Source: Phaseolus vulgaris
Taxonomy: Eukaryota; Streptophyta; Magnoliopsida; Fabales; Fabaceae
Reading direction: 5' to 3'
Length of the DNA stretch: 64,000 nt
Assembly (NCBI RefSeq): GCF_000499845.2
Contig: NC_023751.2
Location: 34,036,309 to 34,100,308 of the forward strand
Below are positions 53,890-64,000 of the stretch, in pieces. Made by a program: the position numbers and the translations under genes. The notes beneath the pieces are model-generated. The model was not told where the DNA came from and did no database searches. It saw only the letters and a list, made by a program, of their open reading frames with translations. Each line of letters begins with the position of its first letter. The stretch's first letter is position 1.

Positions 53890-54915
53890 ATTCACTCTTG
53901 TAGATACTAACTAATAAAGTTTTCAGATTTTAGATGCATAATATCAAGTCCCAACTTCGGTTTTTATAAATCAATATTGTTTGAATAGTTTGTCTCTTGT
54001 AAGCATAAAATTCCTTTTGGACATTGATGCAGTGTTTTTGTTGGAGCAAAGCCTTGTCAAAGGAAATATTCTTCTAGCAACGGTTAGTTAAATGCTAATG
54101 TTCTTCTCAAGAGCAATAAGTCTGCCAGTGTTTTATTTTAAAAAAGCTACATTTTGATGTTGATGGAATAAATAGCTGAATAGGTCAATGTTCGTTTGTT
54201 GTAATTTTTTATGATATTTATTTTTAATGTGTTGAAAAAAGAACATGTCACTCTATAATCTATCTGCTCTTGTTATCAGAGGAAGACATACCTAGTTAAT
54301 CATTTGAAATTTATAATAAATTTCTTTCTAATGGCTGAAAAAAACATACACTTATAGTTTTTTCCTTCAAGACATCAATTTCTTATAGTTTTGACTGGCT
54401 AATACTTTACACTATTAATCCTTTTTAAAAAGAAAGGTAGTGTTTATTATTAATTAATTAATGGACAAAAACTCTACCATGCCTTGAAGTTTGATCAGAT
54501 AATTTCCTTAAAACAAATTCAAGTTGGTTTTATAATAGAGTAAAAGTGATATAATTTGAATTTGTATGAACATGATTGTAGGTAGGTCCCTAAACTATTT
54601 TGTAATCAGATCATTAAATTGCATTTGTTTTTAGTTGATTTCATTTAACTGTTATGAAAAAATTAACTGAAGGTCAGAAGACTGAGATTGTGTTTTAATT
54701 GCTGATCACACAAGTTACCTGTTCTGTGATCTACTTGACTGTTGAAAAGATTTTCTGGCCAGTTTAGAATTTTAAAAAGGTGAAAAGAAACTTAAAGAAA
54801 ACAGAGACCTTATTATCAAATTTTGCCAAATTGAGACAATATTCTATCCTATATGCTTTGCATGATCCAAGCTGAGACATGGCCCCTTATTCAAGAGTTG
54901 TTGAACTTCACTATT
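53890..54915. other. Convergent 3' intergenic gap
   Basis: It lies between the ends of RECQL3 (+) and the SSL gene (-). Balanced to AT-rich sequence, presumably containing both 3' untranslated regions. No further gene or repeat was recognised. Confidence 0.6.
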
Positions 54916-57900
54916 CTATGCACCACGCAGTGGTAATTTTCCAACAAAGTTGGAAGTAAGACTACCCAAATAAAGATGGTCCTCAAACTCCAAAGCTGAA
55001 GTCACAAAATTAATGACCTTCCCATCACCATCATCGAACTTTCTAATTATCTTGCCATCAGTTCCCACATTCACCACCGTTGCCCTTCTCTTTAGATCAC
55101 TCACAAAGTTAAAGAGTCTTGGAGATGAAGCAAGCAGGTGCTTGGTTATCTTGTAGTTGTACATAAACTCCAGTCTTTCAGAATTCAACTGTTACATCAG
55201 TATTGAAGGAAAACAATTCAATATCATCTCCTATCAGTTTCAATCTTTTAAGTTATTAAACACCAATTTTAACACACCCACATATACAAAACTTTATAAT
55301 TTTAGACCAAGAAAACGAGTATTTACATGGCCAAAAGTGAATACCTTAATCAAACCGACCCAGAAGGATCCATCAGGAGCAAGATTGACATTATCAGGTG
55401 CACCAGGAAGGTTTTCTACGAAAATATCTGTTTTTCCTTTCTTTTCTCCTTTTAACCAATGCCTCACAATCCTATATCTGATACACACAAAACTTTACAT
55501 TAGACAAAACAAATGATAGATAATACAAAGTCAGTAAATTAAAAGTGTATTGTCTAGATAAGTTTTCTAAAAACTGATTTTAACATGTTTGCTTAAATGT
55601 AATAAAAATTAGGCTAAATAAAATTATACATTATTGTCTCTGAATTGTTATGTTATTATTGTGATGGTGGGAAGATAATGTTGATAGATAAATAAGTTGT
55701 AGGTAAAAAGAAGAAGAAAGAAAGAGAGTTACCTCCAAGTTTCACAGATCAAAAGAAAATCTTGGTCTTTGGAGAGTGCAAGTCCATTAGCAAAGGCAAG
55801 ATTATCGAGAAAAAGAGCAGATTCATTGGTTTTGGCAGTGTACTTGAAAACTTGTCCATGAGGTCTTCCCTCTAAGAAATCCAGATGCCAATTATGCATA
55901 TTAAATTTTGTACTTACAATGCTGAAATATACATTCCCATCCCAGTCTTCGATTGCATCATCTGCAAACCTGTTTACCATACAAAATACAGTTATGATAT
56001 CTTGAAAACCCAACAGTAAATTATTTCCGGTTACAACTGTTAGGCTAATTCTCCTTGCATCCGATCAATTTTGATCACCACAACACCTACATAAAAATTG
56101 TTTCTTTTACTCTTTATCTTCTGAATATTTATATCTATAACATAATATTACAAAGTAGACTAAGTGTAACTCAACTTCATAAAACCACTCATGAGGTTGA
56201 GGTTTGCACCCATTTATATATAATGAAAGGCTCTAATCTCTAGTCGATGTAGGATCTTCATCACATAAATAAATAAGATAGTTCCGAATATGTAAATCCG
56301 GAACTAAAATGTGTCTTTAGGATCATTCACATTACATAGGAATGCTTTCTCGACACTAATATCTATATCTAGAAGTTTTTTTCATTCCAGATAAATTTTT
56401 TGGAAAAGATGACAAACACAATTTGAAGTTTTAAAGAAAATGATGGGTGCAGATGAAGATTTTAAAGAAAATGATGAGTGTAAATTACAATTGATCTGGT
56501 ACATGTACAGAGAGATATTTAGCCCAACTATTAAAAGTAGAAGTTGTGATATCTTGATAACCCAAACAGTGAATTACTCCTTATTATAACGGTTAAAAAT
56601 GAAAATAAAAAACTAATTTTTTTACTGAGATATGGATCTATATGAAAAAATAAATAAATTTTGAAAATTTGTAAACTAATACAAAATAGTAACATTTTTT
56701 TCTACAAAATATCATTCAACCTAAATTATTATTCTCATCAATCTCATTATTCTCTTAAAAAAATAAAAATAAATCAAAGTTTTACTTTTCTGACAATATG
56801 AAATAGGGTGTGATTTATTTTGAAGGTCAATTCCATTCCAGGGGTGTGATTTACATTTAAAAAAAATCGCAGTAAGTGTTTTAATGTTTATAATTGAGTC
56901 AATCTTTAGTTCGTTTTAAGAAAAAGTAATTGCTTATTTTAGCCGTTTATCTAAAAGGTTAGTAGTTTTAATGAACAATAATTAATGTTGAACTGTTTTA
57001 AAAAAAAAGTGTCTAAATCAATTTTAAAGGCCAAATTATCATATTAAGCCTATAAAATTAAAACTAGTAATGATAGTTATAATATTTGCAAGAGATGTGG
57101 TAGTCAAAAGTCCATATATAATAAAATAATAGTTTTTTTTATATATAAGCTTGATACGAAGATATTTTTTATTTAGTATAGATGAAAATAAAACAATTTT
57201 TGTTTATTATATATTAGAATAAGTTGAAATTAACATAAGTTAATTTTATAAATTGTTTGTTTGTTAGTGTAAATTGAACCTTTACAAAAACAAAACATTT
57301 ATATTTAGGTTTTGGTTCACCTACCAACACATTCCTCATTAAACTTGCACTTGTCACTCAGTGGTCCTAAAGTCACAAGCCAGATTCTTGTTCATATGTT
57401 CGTCCCTCTCTTCTGCATTCTTACGTCAACCTTCCCCAATTATTAAAGGATATCTCTGTTTTAGGTCATTCTATTTTTCCTATAAACATTTTTAATTTAT
57501 TCAAGACAATTTATTTATCAAAATATATTTTTTAATTAAAACAATAAAAAGAATCATTAAATAAAAACTAATTTAGAAATAAAAAATAATTAGTTGTTAT
57601 AGTGACTAAATTAAAGATATTTTAGAGATTAAAAAAACTATTAATTTCTATATAAATTTTTATTATTGATAATTAACTATAAAAATTTTAACTACTAATT
57701 ATTTAAATTTTAAATTTGGTAACTAATTAGATACAAATTTACAAACTATTTATCAATAATAAAAAATTAATTTAAAAATTATTAATTTGTTTAGTCTCTA
57801 AAATATCTCTAATTTTATCACTATAACAACTGATTATTTTTTTTTCTAAAATTGATTTCTATTTAATATTTTCTTATTAGAAGGTTTTAATTTATTCCCT

Positions 57901-59076
57901 TTTATCAAAATCAAATTTTAACATTCATTACTTCAAATATCAAATATGAAAACCTTACACTAAATTATAACTAAAATAAGAATTTTTTATTAAAATAAAA
58001 TTTTAAAATTGTATTAATTAAATTACAAATTATTTTTTAGAAATTAATAATAAATTTAGTATATATATTGTCTAATAAACATGAGAACACTTCAATTATT
58101 GACGAGACATTTATAGAATTTGGGTAACTGAAGATGAATACAAAGACATTAACCACGTGGCGTTCATTTATTTGTATTTTTGTTGTGTTGGAAATGAGTT
58201 TGAGTAATGAATTAGCATTGTGGAAAGTAGAAAAAAGAAAAGATTGAAGCATGAGATGTTGAACACCATGGGCATGTCTTATTGGAGAATGATCCTATAA
58301 AGATAAGCATCAAACGCATATCAACCATGCGTGTAAGACTAACCTTATTTGAGAACCATCACTAGCTTCTGAAGTCAGAACACTCACACCATCTTCTCTA
58401 ACCCTCAGCAAACCCTGCAAATCATAATTTTCTTCTTCATTTCATCACATAAGAATAAACACCATGCATAATACATGATGAATCCACCATTTAGAAATTT
58501 GTTATAATGAATACTGAATGTCTGAGATCTCATCTCAGTGTATTTTTATTATCAGACTGTTTTCAGATTATCAGACTGTTATGTTATCAGATCACTCAAT
58601 GTTTCATACGAGAATAGAACATGTTTGACTTTTGAGTTTACCTTGTTAGCATCACAAACAATGATGCCACCTTCTTTTGATTCTGTGACTCCTATCAAGG
58701 TATCACCACCTATATACTTCCAATTCTCCCAATCTCCATTTCTGCGCATTCTTTTAATCCAACCATCTCTAGTTGCTGTGTACAGACTCCCTTCTTTGTC
58801 CACACAAACATCTTCTGGTTCCTTCACAGCCCCTTCTCCAAGTTTAATGATGTTCTGTTCAAAAAATACCAACATAAATACTAATTCTTCAACTCCACAA
58901 CAAAACCATGTTAGAAAGCATAAACTTTTCACCTGTAATTTGTTGTCTCTGGTTGTTGTGGCAGGTGTTAGATCAAGCAAAAGTGGATCAATGGGTGAGA
59001 AGTAGAAGATTTGAACTGAGAGAGCCACCAAAACTGCTAGAAGTAAGCTTGAGCACACTGTTATGAAGGAAGCCAT
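54916..59076 (-). CDS. Strictosidine synthase-like protein (SSL, YLS2-like)
   Basis: Six exons (minus): 59076-58933, 58854-58642, 58414-58344, 55969-55733, 55477-55345, 55188-54916; 356 residues. It belongs to the six-bladed beta-propeller N6P family that includes strictosidine synthase and animal APMAP. Most plant members do not make strictosidine, since they lack the alkaloid-specific catalytic residue; the true reaction is unknown, possibly a hydrolase linked to stress or senescence. Visible features: an N-terminal signal anchor (about 3-26), GEGAVKEPEDVCVDKEGSLY (blade 1), FADDAIEDWDGNVYFS, HNWHLDFLEGRPHGQ, LAFANGLALSKDQDFLLICE, ENLPGAPDNVNLAPDGSFWV and a last blade ending GSLTSNFVGKLPL. 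Likely secreted or vacuolar. Intron 3 is 2.4 kb and contains a foldback element and an LTR-like repeat. The start is the first ATG and gives the anchor. All introns are GT-AG; the frame is intact. Confidence 0.93.
56155..56270 (-). mobile_element. LTR-like dispersed repeat
   Basis: The minus strand reads CCTACATCGACTAGAGATTA, AATGGGTGCAAACCTCAACC and TTTTATGAAGTTGAGTTACA. A related segment occurs near 60060-60175 on the plus strand (AAGTAGGTGCAATCCTCA, GGGTTGAGTTAGGCCTAAAG). I recognise this pattern as a common dicot LTR-derived repeat, from memory only. Confidence 0.4.
57534..57890. mobile_element. Foldback MITE, copy E (diverged)
   Basis: The left arm (AAAAAATAATTAGTTGTTAT, GACTAAATTAAAGATATTTT) and right arm (TAGTCTCTAAAATATCTCTA, CAACTGATTATTTTT) are imperfect inverted copies. 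The interior shares TAATTAGATACAAATTTA with copy A. It lies in intron 3 of the SSL gene. The CACTA-type ends are eroded. Confidence 0.6.
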
Positions 59077-61607
59077 GTTATTTGATTCACCTGCTCTAAT
59101 GCTCTGCTAACTTGGGCAAATGTCTTATTAATAGCTGAATCTATGTCTCTAACAACTTCTGTGTTCATAATTCAATTCAAGCACGTTTTTTTCTTAAATA
59201 TCTTATGCCTACCTAACAATTTAGTAAATTAATATTTTAATTATATTTATTTTATTTTTAATTTAAAATATTATTATAATAGATGTATAATCAAATCTGA
59301 ACTGTCATCTGTAACACACATCATGGGTACACAACACAAGAAAGTAGGTAATGAATAGGCAATGACAAAGTTCAGTAATTTAAAAATGAATACAAGATCT
59401 TTTTTTAAAAAAATATTACTTTGATAACAGTAAATTCAAAGTTGTATCTTTTAAATTTGTGATAGTTAAAGGAGTGTTTGTTTCTTTTAATGAAGAACTA
59501 CTAAAGGATGGGAGATCTTAGATTGTGTATCTCAAATTTTAGAATTTGTTTGATAATAAATGAGTGTGATGAATGATGGCCCTCAGCCATAATGTTGCTA
59601 CCAGACACTTTTAAATTAATATCTTCATTCAAATATTTTTTATTCTTTTAAATTGTAAAACTTTTTATGTAATTTTTTGAGTCATTAGATTTAACGCTTC
59701 TCTATGTTCAAAATCTTTGATATTGATTTTTAATTTAAACCATTTTATATCATAACCATATAGCTTGTGCTTAAAGATAAGGTTATATACTATATACATC
59801 TTATATAATTTATTGATCTTATTGCTTATTATTATTTATACTCGCCTAAGGAATCAAAGTCCGTAACTGGTAAGAAAACGTTTGACCTACCAACATATTG
59901 AGTATAAAATAAGTATAAAAAATTAATTATTAATTGCATTTAATTAAAGAGATTTAGAATAAAAGAAAAAAAAATACATTACGGAAGAATGGAATGAATT
60001 TCGATACCTTTTGTTATCTAATTTTCTTTTAACCAGTTATTTACGTTTATTTTTATTGAAGATCTCACGTCAAGATTAAGACATTTTATTATATATAAGT
60101 AGGTGCAATCCTCAATTCTATGAGTTGATTTTATGGGTTGAGTTAGGCCTAAAGCTCACTTTTAACAATTTCACTTTAATTTTAATAACTATAATGTTTA
60201 ATTGATCAAAAGCATAATTAATTGGCAATGTTTATTATTAAACAGCAACTCTCACGAGAATGATTCATTGTTTATTATTTTTGCGACTGATGTATTGCTC
60301 TTGTCTCTATACACATGTCTTGCTACCATAACTAATTTTTTCTGAGTATCACTGTTGGAACTTGGTATTAAGAATAAAAGAATTATTGAAAAAGGCATAA
60401 AATTAGATAAAAATAATTAAAATACACTAATATTTGAGTTCATCAAACTTTTTTATTGCTTAAAATTGAATCCGTAGGCAGAATATGGTCTAACAAGCAA
60501 AGAGAAAGACTAAAATTATGATATATAATGTTAAATTTTTCCTATAATGTTTGCCATTAATTAGTACCTTGAGGTGTTTGATTGTTAAATGTATGATGCG
60601 TGGTGGGTGCTGGGTTCATGTGATTAGGAACTCATGTATAACTCCTATAAACACTATTCAATTATCATATATCTTTACCACTAAGTTGGAAAGTTTTCCC
60701 TAAATTTCATAAAGGTGCATAAGAGGAAATATTTTTGAGAAAGTAAGCCTGCATTATACCAAAACATGTACATGATATAAGCTACCAAAAGGGTATGCAA
60801 GTTGTTGTCTCAAAAAAAGTGATTTGAGCACTCTTAGACAAGTCATAAAAAGGTTAAGCATGTTCAAAATCCCATGTGATAGAAGAGCAAGGTTTAGGTG
60901 CTTGGTGTACTAGTATGATCCAATGAAATGATAAGATGGTAGGTATGAATACAAGGAAAAAGAGATAGAGAATTGACAAAAGAACCATTGATCTTTTAAG
61001 GTTCATGTTTTATAGAGTATGTTGGTAAATATTGTAATGAGATAAGCTTGAAGATCAAATCTACTAAAATGGAGAAAAAATAGTGTAATTTGTACTTTTC
61101 ATAATTTAGCAATAAACAAGGAGAATAAAATATCTCCAGTATTACAGCCTAGGAAGAAACAACATTTAATAAACACAATTAGGTTTAAGTATTTGTAGCT
61201 TCTAAAAAGGACAGTTTTATTTTACTTGTTATAAAATTTTATTAATTTTCAGCCTCTACATTCAACAAACTCAATAGAGTAATGTAATGTTAGTCACCTC
61301 ATTAGACATTTTGAGTCTCTTGTGGTGCACTCTCAAATCACAATAAAGTTGTGATATTTTCAAAGACCAAAATATACTTTGTTCATATTTAAACGTCAGA
61401 TACTTTATTGAAAAATAAGATTTTTTGCAGCTAATTTATTTGACATTTATTTAAGAAGTCTAATACATTGAAGCTGTGATGTTGAAGGTGCCATCCACAC
61501 AGCAAGCATTTCTTGTTAAAACAACACTTTGAGCCATCTGGTTATAGAACTTTTCTCTTCTGGCTGCAAAATTTCACTTGTGCATCCTCATGTAACACGG
61601 TGGCTGT
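59077..61607. other. Intergenic DNA between the SSL and ALDH7 genes
   Basis: The side near 59077 is the SSL promoter region and the side near 61600 should be the ALDH7 3' untranslated region. Between them is AT-rich DNA. An LTR-like repeat fragment lies near 60060-60175. No coding support. Confidence 0.5.
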
Positions 61608-63562
61608 CTAGCCAAAGTTAATTCCCTGAGCTAACGGCAGTTCACTTCCATAATTGATGGTACTGCCAAGGAAAACAATTGTAATGTCATTAAGACAAAG
61701 CACAGAAGAAGAAGATATATTCACCATTAACAGAGCTTATAACCAAGGAATGCAACATCATAAATTCCACTAGAACTCACCATGTAGAACGACGCATGTA
61801 TTGCTTCCATGAGTCACTTCCTGCTTCACGACCACCACCAGTTGCCTTTTCCCCACCAAAGGCACCACCAATCTCAGCTCCATTTGTAGGTATGTTTGCA
61901 TTCACTATACCACAGTCACTACCTCGTGGCCTGCACCATATTCACATCCACCAACAAGTAAAATATACTGTTTATGCAACTATAAATCAACACAATAATC
62001 TTTAGAGGTGTTGTAGCCTGTACATTAGAATGGATCTACAGGATACAACAAAGAGTAGTTTATAAGTACTTACCCGATCCATTTGAATATAGTTCCAGGT
62101 CTTTGTGTAAAGATTGAACTACTTAATCCTTGAGGTACAGAATTGTTCAAGGCAATTGCTTCTTCCAGAGTCTAAGTTGAAAATAGTAAAGTTCATTCCT
62201 AAAACTAAATTCCAAAAGAAATAGTCCAATGAAAGAAGATATAGAATATACGCTACCTGAAATTTCATGACATAAAGAACTGGACCAAACAATTCTTCTT
62301 TAACTACAGGAGCATCTGAAGATATCTCAACAATCGTTGGTTGTACAAAATTTCCTTCTGACTCTAACACGGATCCACCTGTTAAGATCTTCCCTCCCTG
62401 ATAATCAGTAATTCAGAGTATAAAGTACATTAACACCACTGAGAATACAAGCATCCAATCTATTGTATATAGCATAACCTTCGCAAAATTACAGAAAAGA
62501 ATGTTACATTCCCTAAATATTTAACTTAACAGGAAAAGAGTAAAATGAAACATGCCTGGGATTTTATGACTGAAATACCCTTCTGAAAGTTTTCCACGGA
62601 AGTACGAGTATGCAATGGCCCAACTAGAGTCCCCTTCTCCAAGGGGTTCCCAATCTTGACTTGTTTGTAGAGTCCAACAAGTTGGTCTAGTACATTTGCG
62701 TAAATACTCTCGTGCAAAAACTGCAGCACAAGAAGTTGAACAAGAAAATAAATATACCTTATGAAATAACACATGACTTGCATTAAAATTATGAATTCAA
62801 TCTTTTAAATTGGTTCTAATACCAGTCTGCGGCAGGTTGTACAACGCTGACCAGCAGTACCCACAGCAGCAAACAAAATAGAGCGTACAGCCAGTTTAAT
62901 GTCTGCATCATCCATGACTATTATTGCATTGTTTCCACTTAACTCAAGCAAGCACTTGCCAAATCTGTCATTCACTGTTTGCTGCACCATCAAACCCACC
63001 TATATAACAGGGAAAACATCATCATAAACTCACCATAAGATCGTAATCTCCAACACATTCTGAAGTAAGTTAACATTTCCGAGTTTCTACATTAGTTATT
63101 TAATAAGGAGGAAGGGCAACATACATGATTAAACAGTACATGACACATGGAAGTAGTTGCACCAAAAGGGCAATGATTTAGAATGTTAGATATCAGATAT
63201 CTTTATCTTTATAGATAGACTACAATAAGACTAGAGTACTAAGGGCAACTAAACTGAGCATCATTCAGGTAACATGTACATCTTTGGATTCACAAATAGA
63301 AATTTATATATCCTATTCAATAAGTTTAATTATGCTTGGCTGTTTAAAACATTATGCCCAACTACTAAGTACATAAAGTACCTTTGTACTTCCAGTGAAT
63401 GAAACCAGGGGAATGCGTGTATCTTTTGCTATTGCCTGACCAATGTCAGCACCTCCACAGAAAGAGGTGAATATTGCACCGGGTAAGTTGTTCTTCTCAA
63501 GAACTTCAGCTACTAGCTTTGTCACAGCAATAGTTATCAGAGGAGTTGTTGGAGCGCCCTTC
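61608..63562 (-). CDS. ALDH7: Aldehyde dehydrogenase family 7 (antiquitin), 3' part
   Basis: Seven exons are visible (minus): 63562-63382, 62999-62823, 62720-62556, 62397-62257, 62171-62074, 61930-61781, 61662-61608; 321 residues of about 508, ending PLAQGINFG. The 5' exons lie beyond the right edge. ALDH7 enzymes oxidise aldehydes such as aminoadipic semialdehyde from lysine breakdown using NAD; plant members (pea 26g) are induced by water deficit. Visible features: [17 protein letters not shown] (cofactor-binding region), FTGSTK, the catalytic Glu in [10 protein letters not shown], the catalytic Cys in [23 protein letters not shown], and the tail [21 protein letters not shown]. The exon ending at 62556 has a GC donor. 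No breaks were seen, so it is probably a working gene. Confidence 0.95.
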
Positions 63563-64000
63563 CTTTAATGTATGTGGTAATCAGAAAAACATATATTATA
63601 AAGATAACACAATTGCCATCGAAAATTGTAACACTCGATAAACTGACAAATGAATACATATACACACAACATCCATACAGATCTGCATAATTGGCACCAA
63701 CAAAGTTTTTTGATAATCTTTTATGATAAGACTTTCTTTCTTGTCTGTGTATTATATGGACATCTTTTGGGGGGAGGGGGCTGAATGGGTAGGCAAACCT
63801 TAGATATAAGCATGGAAGTGAACTTGCAATTTTACACGAACGTGAATGAATTTTCTCAAGTTCACACAAGATTACTCAAAACCAAGTTTGCAAACGTATT
63901 AACCTGTTTCTTGTATCCAGGATTGTAAACTTGTGAATTTTACAAGTTGGCTTGTTTGTTTGATAACCATTGAGTATTGTGGGGAGATAAGAGAAAAGAT
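63563..64000 (-). other. ALDH7 intron running off the window
   Basis: No exon encoding the expected upstream ALDH7 sequence was found here, so this stretch is part of an intron that continues past the right edge. The small open frame at 63537-63869 overlaps the exon boundary and is not a gene. Confidence 0.6.

Noticed and set aside
63537..63869. 110-codon open frame on the minus strand
   Set aside because: It overlaps the ALDH7 exon boundary in another frame and extends into intron; no domain was seen.

Overview
The window is plant nuclear DNA, most likely from a legume of the Phaseoleae type (bean, cowpea or soybean relatives). It is AT-rich and its genes are split by many introns. Transposon debris is typical of dicots: Helitrons, CACTA-like foldback elements and Ty1/copia 3' ends. 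The gene set is plant-specific: a cellulose-synthase-like protein, a LAZ1-type DUF300 protein, a TBL O-acetyltransferase, a strictosidine-synthase-like protein and an ALDH7 close to pea turgor protein 26g. The species is inferred from memory of protein families, not from any search. No rRNA, tRNA or CRISPR was seen.

Layout. 1-4.1 kb: repeat-rich DNA with truncated or tandem non-autonomous Helitrons. 4.1-11.9 kb (+): cellulose-synthase-like gene of the legume CslG/CslM type, 8 exons, introns swollen by foldback elements and a LINE relic. 12.5-14.3 kb: a Helitron in reverse orientation with a GC-richer segment. 17.6-23.6 kb (+): LAZ1 homologue, 8 exons; one intron holds a MITE with five palindromes. 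24.2-30.6 kb (-): VIT/von Willebrand A protein with an extremely cysteine-rich C-terminus, 13 exons. 31.5-32.8 kb: decayed copia element. 34.5-37.3 kb (-): TBL14/15/16-type gene, 4 coding exons. 39.7 kb (+): an isolated chromodomain exon like that of CHD1/CHR5. 41.4-44.0 kb (+): methylthioribose-1-phosphate isomerase, 9 exons. 46.2-53.9 kb (+): RecQ helicase of the RECQL3 type, 19 exons, two of them micro-exons of 8 and 4 nt. 54.9-59.1 kb (-): strictosidine-synthase-like gene, 6 exons. 61.6 kb to the right edge (-): 3' seven exons of ALDH7; the 5' part lies outside the window.

I rebuilt the eight gene models exon by exon; every junction keeps frame and gives a continuous family-like protein. 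Of 66 coding introns, 63 are GT-AG and three must be GC-AG to keep frame. The genes do not form a pathway: they cover terpenoid or cell-wall glycosylation, membrane transport, polysaccharide acetylation, methionine salvage, DNA repair and aldehyde detoxification. I found no clearly new multi-gene system. The most unusual points are the two RECQL3 micro-exons, the altered catalytic motifs of the cellulose-synthase-like enzyme, the palindrome-array MITE, the orphan chromodomain exon and the Cys-rich tail of the vWA protein.
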